Shown here one piece after another: positions 17,311-27,335 of a stretch of DNA of 39,711 nt. Source of the stretch: Clostridiales bacterium. GTDB taxonomy: Bacteria > Bacillota > Clostridia > Oscillospirales > Ruminococcaceae. How positions within the stretch are numbered: position 1 is the first letter of the stretch; every line of letters starts with the position of its first letter. A program made the position numbers and the translations under genes. The stretch covers positions 1 to 39,711 of the forward strand of contig JAAYPV010000099.1 in NCBI GenBank assembly GCA_012519635.1. Reading direction: 5' to 3'. Below the pieces are notes generated by a model. It did not search any database. It saw only the letters and a list, made by a program, of their open reading frames with translations, and was not told where the DNA came from.

Positions 17311-18405
17311 ATGAATGGATATGATGTGATTGCTGAGGAGTTGTCTAATGAGGAATTAAAAAAAGGTCTAAAAAAATGTTCAAACAGGAATTCAGCTCTT
17401 TTATTAATATTAACAGCAATTGTAATGATTTTTGCATACCTAATTATGCCATCAATAATAAAATTAATTGATGGAAAGTTTTCAGAAACAACAATTGCGT
17501 CAATAAAAAAAATGCTGGTTTTTATTGTTCAATTTGCAGTAGCTGTTCCAATAGTTTTAGTAATAGGAAATAAAAATCATAAACATAAGGCTAAAACATA
17601 TTTTCATAAACCTCAGGCTTCGAAGGGGTTTATTGCCAAATGGACAATCATAACAATGGGGTTATCTTACGCAACAAATTATATTTTTACGATAATTTTT
17701 TTAATCATTCAAGTGATAACAGGCAAAACTTTAAATGCAGTTAGTTTAATTGCTGAAGATACACTTTTTGATAGGATTATAATGTTTGTTACAATAGCAG
17801 TTTTAGCACCGATTTTTGAAGAACTATTATTCAGAGGAACGCTTTTATCCCATACTATTAAATATGGACAATGGTTTGCAGCGATAATGATAGGATGCAC
17901 GTTTGGTTTGTATCATCAAAATTATCAGCAAATCTTTTATGCATCAGTAATGGGAGTTTTAGCATGCTTTTTAGTTATAAAAACAAAATCAATAATAACA
18001 TCAATGATAATACATTTTTCATTAAATTTAATTGGTGCCATTCAATCAATGTTTTTATCCAGAATGGACCTTACAATACTTGAAAGCACAGATAATAATA
18101 AGGTAACAGAATATGTTTTTAATAATATATCCCTGTTTATTGGAATAGGAATAATGTCGTTATTCACTATAGTAATAACTATTATAGGTGTTATTTTGTT
18201 TATAATTGAAATTATGAAGAACAGGGAAGTTTTTAAGCTGGAAAACATATGCCCACAGTTATCAGGCATGGAAAAGGCAGTAACATATCTTACTGCCCCA
18301 TTAACAATTATTACTGCTATTGTACTTTTAGCATTTACTGTAATGAATGCTTTCCCTCATCTTTACACAATGCTTGATGAAAGCATAAAAGCTGTCTTTA
18401 GCTAA
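17311..18405 (+). CDS. CPBP-family intramembrane metalloprotease
   Basis: Multiple TM segments; FEELLFRGTLLS, GLYHQN, IIHFSLNLIG; ATG 17311 preferred. Confidence 0.88.
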   Translation: MNGYDVIAEELSNEELKKGLKKCSNRNSALLLILTAIVMIFAYLIMPSIIKLIDGKFSETTIASIKKMLVFIVQFAVAVPIVLVIGNKNHKHKAKTYFHKPQASKGFIAKWTIITMGLSYATNYIFTIIFLIIQVITGKTLNAVSLIAEDTLFDRIIMFVTIAVLAPIFEELLFRGTLLSHTIKYGQWFAAIMIGCTFGLYHQNYQQIFYASVMGVLACFLVIKTKSIITSMIIHFSLNLIGAIQSMFLSRMDLTILESTDNNKVTEYVFNNISLFIGIGIMSLFTIVITIIGVILFIIEIMKNREVFKLENICPQLSGMEKAVTYLTAPLTIITAIVLLAFTVMNAFPHLYTMLDESIKAVFS

Positions 18406-18406
18406 G

Positions 18407-19939
18407 TTATTTCTTTTTCTTTTTTACAATACCTAAAATAAATAAAGCAGCGGCAGGCATGACTATTATGTCACCTATATATGAATATAGGGTTCTGTCG
18501 TTGCTTGTGTTAAATGATGCATTAAGAACACTTAATTCGTATTTAGGAGCGACCTTTTCTACTTTTCCATAAGGAGAAATAACCGATGATATTGCGGAGT
18601 TGCTGCATCTTAACACATAGCGTTTATTTTCGACAGCTCTTAGGATAGCATGTGAGTGGTGTTGGTATAAAGCAGGTGTTCTGCCGAACCAGGAATCGTT
18701 GCTGAGAATAGCTATAACATCAGCGTCTAGCTTAACAGTTTTTCTTGATATTGTAGGAAATATTGATTCAAAGCAAATTACGCCGCCGAATTTTGCAAAA
18801 TCTGTTTGTAAGACCATACATTCTGTTCCTTGAGTATAAGGAGTGGATTCTAAAAAAGTGCCAGGAATAAATTTTGAGAGTATGAACTCAAAAGGAATCA
18901 TTTCACCCATAGGTACTAGTAATTGTTTGGAATATATATCGGATACTTCTCCATTAGGTTTTATTGCAATCATTGAGTTATATTTTATATCATCTTTGTA
19001 ATGAATATAGCCGAAAATTAAGGTAATATCATATTCTTGAACTAGATTTAAAATAATATTAAATTTTTCATCATGCTGAAATATATCAAATGGAATAGCA
19101 GTTTCGGGAAATAAAACGACATCTGTTTTATCAGTTATTGATTTTTTTGTCGTATCAATATATAAATTAAAAACCTCATCACTTGAAACTGCCCATTTTT
19201 CAAGCCCAGCAAAGTTCCCCTGTATTATGGTTGCATTATAATTTTTATTTTCCTCTTCGATATTTTTAAATCGCAAAATTCCATACCCCATATTAATAAT
19301 GAAAACAGCTATTGAAACAGCAAGATAGGTATAACATTTATTAGGTGTTTTTACATTTAAAATGGAGTATGCAATAAATCCGTTAATTAGAAGAATTAAA
19401 AATGAAATAAATAATGAGCCGAAAAGGCTTGCCGATTGAATAAAATAGGTTAGTGGAGATACAATATTGGCTAATCGTGCCCAAGGAAAAGCAAGCGGAT
19501 AAAATATTCCCTGTAACCATTCTCCAAATATATAAAGCAGTGAAAAAATTATGATATCAAGGGCATCATTGCGTTTAATTTTATGGTAAAAAGCACAGGC
19601 TATAATCCAATAAAGGGCTATTACCAAACCGATAAAAATAATGGAAAGCGTGAGTATTAATATTGATTTTACTTTGCTCTGGTTTATATATGGTGATAAT
19701 AGATACATCCAGTACAAGGTGATTCCGTAAAATGATAACGAAAATGTTAGCATATATAAAATAATCCTACGCTTATTGAGGGTATTGTTTTTTAAAAATA
19801 CAAGTAAAAGAGGAATTGCTCCGAAGAAAACAAGCCAGAACAATGATTCAAACATATAGCTTATTGCAAGTAAGGTACCTGAAAAGGCACACATAGCAAA
19901 GCAAAAGCTTTTTTTATTATTGATATTTTCTATTTTCAT
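18407..19939 (-). CDS. lnt: Apolipoprotein N-acyltransferase
   Basis: Multi-TM N-terminus plus nitrilase domain; FPETAIPFD (Glu), SKQLLVPMGEMIPFE (Lys), GGVICFESIFP (Cys) catalytic motifs. Confidence 0.88.
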   Translation of the reverse strand: MKIENINNKKSFCFAMCAFSGTLLAISYMFESLFWLVFFGAIPLLLVFLKNNTLNKRRIILYMLTFSLSFYGITLYWMYLLSPYINQSKVKSILILTLSIIFIGLVIALYWIIACAFYHKIKRNDALDIIIFSLLYIFGEWLQGIFYPLAFPWARLANIVSPLTYFIQSASLFGSLFISFLILLINGFIAYSILNVKTPNKCYTYLAVSIAVFIINMGYGILRFKNIEEENKNYNATIIQGNFAGLEKWAVSSDEVFNLYIDTTKKSITDKTDVVLFPETAIPFDIFQHDEKFNIILNLVQEYDITLIFGYIHYKDDIKYNSMIAIKPNGEVSDIYSKQLLVPMGEMIPFEFILSKFIPGTFLESTPYTQGTECMVLQTDFAKFGGVICFESIFPTISRKTVKLDADVIAILSNDSWFGRTPALYQHHSHAILRAVENKRYVLRCSNSAISSVISPYGKVEKVAPKYELSVLNASFNTSNDRTLYSYIGDIIVMPAAALFILGIVKKKKK

Positions 19940-20155
19940 ATTTAATTCCTTTAAATAATATAATAACTAAATATATAACAGAATGATTAATAAAAAACAG
20001 TATAATAGAATTTTCATTAAAATTTACTAATAATTATATATTTAAAACGCGTAATTGTCAACATAATCAAGCTTATACTATTATGCAGTACCATTCTTGT
20101 AAATATTATATGGTTTATTATTTAAATTATTTTTATAAATTAAGATAAAATACTC

Positions 20156-20184
20156 TTGCAAAAAAAAAAAATATGTAGTAATAT
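20156..20184 (+). promoter_or_regulatory. Candidate promoter TTGCAA-N17-TAATAT containing an A12 tract
   Basis: A-run 20160-20171 lies across the -35 end and spacer. Confidence 0.4.
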
Positions 20185-20221
20185 AAAATAGTATTAGTGT
20201 GGTTAAGGAGGAATAAATGGA

Positions 20222-21166
20222 ATGTTAATAAGTGCAGTTGTTCCATGCTATAATGAAGAAGAAGTACTCCCTCTTTTTTATGAAAAAATGTGCGAAATTA
20301 TGTCAAACATGAAAAAGACATATAATAATTTGGAATTTGAGCTTTTATTTATTGATGATGGTTCTAAGGATAAAACCTTGCTGAAGCTAAGAGAACTTTC
20401 TAAGCTTGATAAAAGAGTGAGATTTATTTCTTTTTCAAGAAACTTTGGCAAGGAATCAGCTATGTTTGCGGGATTGGAAAATTCGAAAGGTGATTATGTT
20501 GTTGTATTAGATGCAGATTTACAGCATCCACCTGATTTTATACCACAAATGTATGAATATGTAAAAAGTGGAGAATATGATTGTGCTACAACAAGAAGGG
20601 TTAGCAGAAAAGGTGAATCACCTGTTCGTTCATGGTTTGCAAGGATGTTTTATAAGATTATGAATAAAATATCCCAGACTGAAATAGTTGATGGAGCACA
20701 GGACTTTCGCTTTATGACAAGACAGATGGTAAATTCAATACTTGAACTGAAGGAATACAACAGATTTTCTAAAGGAATTTTCAGTTGGGTAGGATATAAG
20801 GTAAAATATATAGAATATGAAAATGTAGAGCGTGCAGCAGGAACAACGGCATGGTCATTCTGGAAATTATTTTTGTATTCCATAGATGGAATTTGTGCAT
20901 TTTCCACCTTCCCATTGGCAATTTCTATGTTTTTAGGTGTATTATCATGCACACTAGCTGTTTTAATATTTGTTATATCTTTAATTATGTCAGCTGTTGC
21001 AGGTAATGATTTAGAATTTCCAACAATTGTAAGTTTAATATTATTGCTTGGCGGATTACAATTGGCTTGTACAGGTATTTTAGGACAATACCTATCAAAA
21101 ACCTATCTTGAATCCAAAAAAAGACCAATTTATCTAGTAAGAGAAACAGAAGAAGGAATCAAGTAA
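20222..21166 (+). CDS. Family 2 glycosyltransferase, DPM1/GtrB-like, two C-terminal TM segments
   Basis: VVPCYNEEEVLPLFYEKM, FIDDGSKDKT, FSRNFGKESAMFAGLENSKGDYVVVLDADLQHPP, GAQDFRFMTR. Confidence 0.92.
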   Translation: MLISAVVPCYNEEEVLPLFYEKMCEIMSNMKKTYNNLEFELLFIDDGSKDKTLLKLRELSKLDKRVRFISFSRNFGKESAMFAGLENSKGDYVVVLDADLQHPPDFIPQMYEYVKSGEYDCATTRRVSRKGESPVRSWFARMFYKIMNKISQTEIVDGAQDFRFMTRQMVNSILELKEYNRFSKGIFSWVGYKVKYIEYENVERAAGTTAWSFWKLFLYSIDGICAFSTFPLAISMFLGVLSCTLAVLIFVISLIMSAVAGNDLEFPTIVSLILLLGGLQLACTGILGQYLSKTYLESKKRPIYLVRETEEGIK

Positions 21167-21198
21167 TAAATTAAACATATAAAATAAATTTTTAATAT

Positions 21199-21238
21199 GG
21201 CTGTTCCTTGATAACCAGCCAAAATAAAAAACAGGGGA
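21199..21238 (+). ncRNA. preQ1 class I riboswitch candidate upstream of queT
   Basis: P1 GGCTG/CAGCC, 12-nt loop TTCCTTGATAAC ending in conserved C, A-rich tail AAAATAAAAAA, then CAGGGG able to pair with loop TCCTTG; tail is the queT SD. Confidence 0.8.
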
Positions 21239-21245
21239 TGATTAT

Positions 21246-21761
21246 ATGAAAAAATTATCAGCTGATAGATTAGTAAAAATAGCTGTGGTTGCAGCGATTT
21301 ATGTAGTGCTTACCGTCGCAATAGAGCCACTTTCTTATGGAGTGATACAATTTCGTTTTTCAGAATTATTAATGCTATTATGCTTTTATAAGCTTGATTA
21401 CTGTATATCGCTTACACTTGGATGTGCAATAGCAAATTTATTTAGTCCATTTGCAATAATTGATGTGCCTTTTGGAACATTAGCAACATTAATATCTGCT
21501 ATACTGATTTACAAATGCAATAAGCTATGGCTTGCGTCAATATTTCCAACAATTTTAAATGGAATAATAGTTGGATTAGAGCTTAATATTTTCTATGATT
21601 TGCCTTTATGGGGCTCTGCTTTGTCGGTTGCATGTGGGGAATTTGTTGTTGTAACCCTGTTGGGAGTTCCTGTTTTTCTTGCACTTCAAAAGAATAAGCT
21701 GTTTGTAAAGACAATAGGAGCAGATTCCAAAAAAGTATCAATTTATAAAAATGCAGTTTGA
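21246..21761 (+). CDS. queT: QueT-family queuosine-precursor transporter
   Basis: AAIYVVLTVAIEPLSYGVIQFRFSELLMLLCFYKLDYCISLTLGCAIANLFSPFAIIDVPFGTLATLISA. Confidence 0.93.
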   Translation: MKKLSADRLVKIAVVAAIYVVLTVAIEPLSYGVIQFRFSELLMLLCFYKLDYCISLTLGCAIANLFSPFAIIDVPFGTLATLISAILIYKCNKLWLASIFPTILNGIIVGLELNIFYDLPLWGSALSVACGEFVVVTLLGVPVFLALQKNKLFVKTIGADSKKVSIYKNAV

Positions 21762-21791
21762 TTAAATTAAATCATAAGGGGTGTAGATATT

Positions 21792-22775
21792 TTGAATAGC
21801 AAAACAAGACTTATAATATCTATTCTCTTTATTATTTCAATTGGACTTGCTATTGCAGTGACAAGATTCAGCTTTCCTGGAAACTATAAAGGTTTAAATG
21901 TAATCGCAACACCAGATATACAATCGGTTACAAATATAACCTATAACAATTATACAGTGTTTAAGAGCAGCGAAAATTTGTATGGAGTTATTGATAATAA
22001 TGAAAGGGTAATAATTGAGCCTATTTGGAATGATATTATCTTTACAAGTTCAGGTAAAATGATAGTATCCAAAAATATCGATAACAATTATTATTCAGGA
22101 GTTATAGATAATCAGGATAATATACTTATTCCATGTATATATAGTGAGTTTGAGGAAGTTAACAAAGATGTAATTATCGGTTATTTATATGAAAATAATA
22201 ATATTGTAGTGTTTAATGGAGACTTTCTACCCTATATTAATGAAGAATGGGACAGGTGTGTTGTAAACAATAATTTTATATTTTTGTATAAGGATTCAAT
22301 TCGGTATATGGGTCGTATAAAAGAGGGAAAGCTTGATTTAATAAAGATGGATGTTTCAGGCAGTATAATGGACAAACCCTTTAAGCTCTCGGTTTATGGT
22401 GATAAATATAAAATTAATTCTAATTACAAACTGATGCAGGAGATATTTAATATATCATTAGTAGTTTTTGAGCAGTTGTTTAAATTTAATTATGAAAATC
22501 TAGATATAAACAATTCAAATATTATTCAAAACGCCTCCATGAAGGATTATGAGTTTTTAAGGCTCTATAATGTTGCATTTGACATATGTGAGGACATATA
22601 TTCTCGCACAAATTACAGATTAAATGTAGATTTTCAGTGCATACCTAAGTCTAATCTAGACTTTGAGGAGAATTTTCAAAATAAGTTAGATTATACAATC
22701 AGTATTTGTATAATAAAGGACAGAAATGGAAAGTTAACAATTAAGAGTATTGACAAAAAGGAAATTGCTAAGTGA
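21792..22775 (+). CDS. Membrane-anchored/secreted protein with WG-repeat-like N-terminal region; function unknown
   Basis: N-terminal TM; LYGVIDNNERVIIEPIWNDI... SGVIDNQDNILIPCIYSEFEEV resembles WG (KWG) repeats; TTG start. Confidence 0.6.
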   Translation: MNSKTRLIISILFIISIGLAIAVTRFSFPGNYKGLNVIATPDIQSVTNITYNNYTVFKSSENLYGVIDNNERVIIEPIWNDIIFTSSGKMIVSKNIDNNYYSGVIDNQDNILIPCIYSEFEEVNKDVIIGYLYENNNIVVFNGDFLPYINEEWDRCVVNNNFIFLYKDSIRYMGRIKEGKLDLIKMDVSGSIMDKPFKLSVYGDKYKINSNYKLMQEIFNISLVVFEQLFKFNYENLDINNSNIIQNASMKDYEFLRLYNVAFDICEDIYSRTNYRLNVDFQCIPKSNLDFEENFQNKLDYTISICIIKDRNGKLTIKSIDKKEIAK

Positions 22776-22802
22776 ATATTTTAAAATGAAAGAGGGTCAT
22801 TT

Positions 22803-23294
22803 ATGAAAAAGGTAGCAATTATTATGGGTAGCGACAGTGATTTAGGTGTTGTAAAGGAAGCTATTATAGAATTGAAGAAGTTTGAAGTTCCATATGAGGT
22901 TCATGTAATGTCTGCTCACCGCACTCCTGAACAAGCTTCAGACTTTTCTAGAAATGCAGTTGCAAATGGGTTTGGAGTAATAATTGCAGCGGCAGGTAAA
23001 GCGGCTCATTTAGGTGGTGTTCTTGCAGCACATACAATACTCCCTGTAATAGGTCTTCCAATTAAATCATCGATACTTGATGGTCTGGACGCATTGCTTT
23101 CTACTGTTCAGATGCCAAAGGGTATACCTGTTGCGACAGTAGCAATTGATGGAGCAGCTAATGCAGCTATTTTAGCTGTACAGATGCTTGCAATATCAGA
23201 TGGTAATCTTGCAAATAAGCTTGTAAAAATGAAGGAGGCAATGGCTGAAGAAGTTATTGCTAAGGATAAAAAGCTTCAGGAGCAGGATTTTTAA
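22803..23294 (+). CDS. purE: 5-(carboxyamino)imidazole ribonucleotide mutase / AIR carboxylase
   Basis: IIMGSDSDL, VMSAHRTPEQ, AAAGKAAHLGGVLAAHTILPVIGLP, LLSTVQMPKGIPVATVAI. Confidence 0.95.
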   Translation: MKKVAIIMGSDSDLGVVKEAIIELKKFEVPYEVHVMSAHRTPEQASDFSRNAVANGFGVIIAAAGKAAHLGGVLAAHTILPVIGLPIKSSILDGLDALLSTVQMPKGIPVATVAIDGAANAAILAVQMLAISDGNLANKLVKMKEAMAEEVIAKDKKLQEQDF

Positions 23295-23354
23295 GCAGGA
23301 TAACCTTATAGGTTTGATAAATAAATTTTATTTTAATTCGGAGGAGTAAAAATT

Positions 23355-24071
23355 ATGGATTTACAAAAGGTGGAACAGTTGTATGAGGGAAAGGCTAAAA
23401 AGGTATATGCTACTAATAACCCAGATTATGTTATAGTTGACTACAAGGATGACGCTACTGCTTTTAATGGCGAAAAAAAGGGTACCATTAACAATAAAGG
23501 AATTATAAATAATAGGGTAACAAATCATCTTATGAAGATGCTTGAAAAGGAAGGAATTCCAACACATTTTGTTGAAGAAATTTCTGATAGAGAAACAATT
23601 GTTAAGAAGGTTACAATAGTACCTCTTGAAGTTATAGTTAGAAATATTGCAGCTGGTTCATTGTCAAAAAGAATAGGCTTGCCTGAAGGAACAAAGCTTG
23701 GTAAAACTGTATTGGAATTTTGCTATAAGGATGATGCTTTAGGTGACCCAATGGTGAATGAATATCATATCTTGGCAATGGAGTGGTGCACAAAAGAGGA
23801 ATTGGAACTAATTTCAGATTATTCTTTAAAGGTAAATGATTTACTTTCAGCATATCTCAAAGATTTAAATATTGAACTAATTGATTTTAAGCTTGAATTT
23901 GGCAAAACAAGTGATGGAACAATCGTTCTTGCAGACGAAATTTCTCCTGATACATGTCGTTTCTGGGATAGTACAACAGGTGAGAAGCTAGATAAGGATA
24001 GGTTCAGACGTGATCTTGGTGGAGAAGAAGATGCATATAAGGAAATTATGAAAAGACTTTTAGGCGAATAA
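23355..24071 (+). CDS. purC: Phosphoribosylaminoimidazole-succinocarboxamide synthase
   Basis: [52 protein letters not shown]. Confidence 0.96.
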   Translation: MDLQKVEQLYEGKAKKVYATNNPDYVIVDYKDDATAFNGEKKGTINNKGIINNRVTNHLMKMLEKEGIPTHFVEEISDRETIVKKVTIVPLEVIVRNIAAGSLSKRIGLPEGTKLGKTVLEFCYKDDALGDPMVNEYHILAMEWCTKEELELISDYSLKVNDLLSAYLKDLNIELIDFKLEFGKTSDGTIVLADEISPDTCRFWDSTTGEKLDKDRFRRDLGGEEDAYKEIMKRLLGE

Positions 24072-24116
24072 TTTAATTTTAATTAAAGAATCTTAAATTA
24101 AAGTGAGGCCAAAATT

Positions 24117-25538
24117 TTGAATAAGATTAATGAAGAATGTGGAGTTTTTGGAATTTATAGTAAAATTAATAACTCCGATGTAACATTACGAACATATAGG
24201 GCACTTTATGCTCTTCAACACAGAGGTCAGGAAAGCTGCGGAATTGTTGTTAATGACAAGGGTGTTTTTTCATATCATAAGGATTTGGGATTAGTGCCTG
24301 AGGTATTTGATAAAACTCATATTGACAGACTAGGCGATGGAAATATTTCAATAGGTCATGTACGCTATTCAACAACAGGAAAGCCTAACCGTTCAAATGC
24401 TCAACCATTAGTTGTTAGGCATATTAAAGGGCCTATGTCGATTGCACATAATGGAAATTTAATTAATGCAAGACAATTAAGAGAAGAATATGAGTTAAAG
24501 GGTGGTATATTCCACAACACAAATGATACTGAGGTAATTTCATATGTAATTACTGAGCAAAGGCTTATTCAACCTTCAATAGAGAAGGCTGTTGAACAGG
24601 CTTTGTATAAAATCAAAGGTGCTTATTCATTAATTATCATGTCGCCTCAAAAACTTATTGCAGCAAGGGATCCACATGGTTTCAAGCCTCTATGCATGGG
24701 AAAATGCAGTGATGGCTCTATTGTGTTTGCATCTGAATCATGTGCGTTGGATAGTGTTGGTGCTGAATTTGAAAGAGACATACTACCGGGAGAAATTGTA
24801 GTAGTAAATGAAGAAGGAATTCGTTCGATAAAAACACATTGTGGAAAAAAACCTTCTTTATGTGTTTTTGAATTTGTTTACTTTGCAAGACCTGACTCTG
24901 TTATGGAAGGTGTTACTGTTCAAACAGCCAGATTAAGGGCAGGCAAGTATTTGTGGGAGGAACATCCAGTAGATGCTGATGTTGTTATTGGCGTTCCTGA
25001 TAGTGGACTTGATGCTGCATTAGGCTTTGCTAATGCATCTGGAATTCCATATGGGGTAGGATTTATTAAAAACAGATATGTTGGAAGAACATTTATACAG
25101 CCTACACAAGCACAGCGTACTGATGCAGTAAGAATCAAGCTGAATGTAGTTAAGGAAGTAGTAAAGGGTAAAAAAGTTGTACTTATTGATGATAGTATTG
25201 TAAGAGGTACTACCAGTGCAAGAATTGTAAATTTACTTAGGGAGGCTGGTGCTAAAGAGGTTCACATGAGAATATCGAGTCCTCCATTTACCAACCCATG
25301 CTATTTCGGAACAGATATTGATAGTAAGGATAAGTTGATAGCATGTAAAATGGAAATAAGTGATATAGCAAAACATATAGGTGTTGATTCACTTGGGTAT
25401 TTAAGTATAGAAGGTGTATTAAATATAGCTAAGGAGGCAGACTGTTCATTCTGTACAGGTTGCTTTACTGGCAAATATCCTATAGAAGTGCCAAAAGAGA
25501 TGCCAAAGGATAAGTTTGAAAAGAGGATTGGACAATAA
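24117..25538 (+). CDS. purF: Amidophosphoribosyltransferase
   Basis: EECGVFGIYS, LQHRGQESCGIV, IGHVRYSTTG, VVLIDDSIVRGTTS, CSFCTGCFTGKYP; TTG start. Confidence 0.96.
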   Translation: MNKINEECGVFGIYSKINNSDVTLRTYRALYALQHRGQESCGIVVNDKGVFSYHKDLGLVPEVFDKTHIDRLGDGNISIGHVRYSTTGKPNRSNAQPLVVRHIKGPMSIAHNGNLINARQLREEYELKGGIFHNTNDTEVISYVITEQRLIQPSIEKAVEQALYKIKGAYSLIIMSPQKLIAARDPHGFKPLCMGKCSDGSIVFASESCALDSVGAEFERDILPGEIVVVNEEGIRSIKTHCGKKPSLCVFEFVYFARPDSVMEGVTVQTARLRAGKYLWEEHPVDADVVIGVPDSGLDAALGFANASGIPYGVGFIKNRYVGRTFIQPTQAQRTDAVRIKLNVVKEVVKGKKVVLIDDSIVRGTTSARIVNLLREAGAKEVHMRISSPPFTNPCYFGTDIDSKDKLIACKMEISDIAKHIGVDSLGYLSIEGVLNIAKEADCSFCTGCFTGKYPIEVPKEMPKDKFEKRIGQ

Positions 25539-25580
25539 TAATATTTACAAAATAAGCATTGAATTTATGGAGGAATTTAA

Positions 25581-26615
25581 ATGAAAAGCTATTCGGAAAG
25601 CTATAAAGCAGCAGGAGTTGATGTTACTGCCGGTTACAAGGCGGTAGAATTGATGAAATCACATATTGCAAGGACAATGATAAAGGGTGCAAATACAGAC
25701 ATCGGTGGATTTGGTGGACTTTTTGAATTGGACATGACAGGTATAAACAAACCTGTTATGGTTGCTGGAACTGATGGTGTAGGAACAAAGCTAAAGATTG
25801 CATTTATGGTTGATAAACATGATACAGTTGGAATAGACTGTGTTGCAATGTGTGTAAATGACATTATTTGCTGTGGAGCAAAGCCGTTGTTTTTCCTTGA
25901 TTATATTGCTACAGGCAAAAATTATCCTGAAAAAATTGCTGAGATTGTTTCGGGAATATCAGAGGGCTGTGTGCAGGCAGGCTGTGCATTAATTGGTGGA
26001 GAAACAGCTGAGATGCCGGGATTTTATCCTATTGACGAATACGATTTAGCTGGATTTGCAGTTGGTATTGTTGACAAGGATAAAATAATACAACCGAATG
26101 AGCAAAAGGCTGGAGATGTTCTGATTGCATTAAAATCAAGTGGTGTTCATTCAAATGGCTTTTCATTAATAAGAAAGGTATTTACAGTAAACGGACAAAC
26201 ACTAGCTAGATATTTTTCTGACCTTACCTGCACACTAGGTGAGTGTCTGATGACTCCTACAAAGATATATGTAAAGTCAATTTTAAACCTAATAGAGGAA
26301 GTTAAGGTAAAATCAATAACCCACGTAACTGGTGGTGGATTTTATGAGAATATTCCGCGTTCATTGCCAGATGGTATATCAGCAAAGATAGAAAAAGGTT
26401 CCGTACAGATATTACCTATATTTGAATTAATTGCAAGAACAGGTCATATTCCAGAAAGAGATATGTTTAACACATTTAATATGGGTGTTGGAATGATTGT
26501 TTCAGTAGATAAAAATGATGTAGATAAGACACTTGCCTCCTTGAAAGCAAGTGGAGAAGAGGCATATGTAATCGGAGAACTTGTAAATAGTGATGAGGGA
26601 GTAATAATGTGTTAG
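25581..26615 (+). CDS. purM: Phosphoribosylformylglycinamidine cyclo-ligase
   Basis: [70 protein letters not shown]. Confidence 0.96.
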   Translation: MKSYSESYKAAGVDVTAGYKAVELMKSHIARTMIKGANTDIGGFGGLFELDMTGINKPVMVAGTDGVGTKLKIAFMVDKHDTVGIDCVAMCVNDIICCGAKPLFFLDYIATGKNYPEKIAEIVSGISEGCVQAGCALIGGETAEMPGFYPIDEYDLAGFAVGIVDKDKIIQPNEQKAGDVLIALKSSGVHSNGFSLIRKVFTVNGQTLARYFSDLTCTLGECLMTPTKIYVKSILNLIEEVKVKSITHVTGGGFYENIPRSLPDGISAKIEKGSVQILPIFELIARTGHIPERDMFNTFNMGVGMIVSVDKNDVDKTLASLKASGEEAYVIGELVNSDEGVIMC

Positions 26616-26678
26616 TCTAATTATATTTCTCAGACTATGTGAAACATACAATTTGTAGGCATTAAAGGAGCGGTTGTC

Positions 26679-27308
26679 ATGAAAAATATAGTGGTACTTG
26701 TATCAGGTGGAGGGACAAATCTGCAAGCATTGATAGATGCTCAAAACAGGGGAGAGATTATAAACGGAAAAATTTCATGCGTAATATCCTCTAAATCAAA
26801 TGCATATGCACTAACAAGGGCGATAAATAACGGTATTCCAACCAGGGTTATACAGACTAAGGATTATAAGGATAATATTTCTTATAGTAAAGCCATTCAC
26901 GAGGCTTTATATGAAGAATATGCCGATGTCGTAGTTCTTGCTGGTTTCATGACAATACTTGATGCATTAGTAATAAAAGCCTATCCTAACAAGATAATCA
27001 ATGTTCATCCATCCTTAATACCATCATTTTGTGGTAAAGGTTATTATGGACTTAATGTTCATAAGGCAGTACTTGAATCGGGGGTAAAATTAACAGGTGC
27101 AACTGTTCATTTTGTAAATGAGATACCTGATGGTGGTGCAATTATTATGCAAAAGGCTGTTGAGGTTAAGAGAGGAGATACTCCTGAGATTTTACAAAAG
27201 CGCGTAATGGAAGAAGCGGAATGGAATATATTACCTAAATCGATTTCCTTATTCTGCCAGGAAAAGATTGAAGTTATAGATAACAAGGCATTTATAATAG
27301 AGGAATAA
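26679..27308 (+). CDS. purN: Phosphoribosylglycinamide formyltransferase
   Basis: VVLVSGGGTNLQALIDA, LAGFMTIL, INVHPSLIPSFCGKGYYGLNVHKAVLESGVKLTGATVHFV. Confidence 0.95.
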   Translation: MKNIVVLVSGGGTNLQALIDAQNRGEIINGKISCVISSKSNAYALTRAINNGIPTRVIQTKDYKDNISYSKAIHEALYEEYADVVVLAGFMTILDALVIKAYPNKIINVHPSLIPSFCGKGYYGLNVHKAVLESGVKLTGATVHFVNEIPDGGAIIMQKAVEVKRGDTPEILQKRVMEEAEWNILPKSISLFCQEKIEVIDNKAFIIEE

Positions 27309-27335
27309 GTTCCTGTTTAATACGGAGGATAATAA

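Noticed and set aside
20040-20160. Possible purine or other riboswitch upstream of the glycosyltransferase/pur region
   Set aside because: No purine-riboswitch core motifs found; sequence only AT-rich
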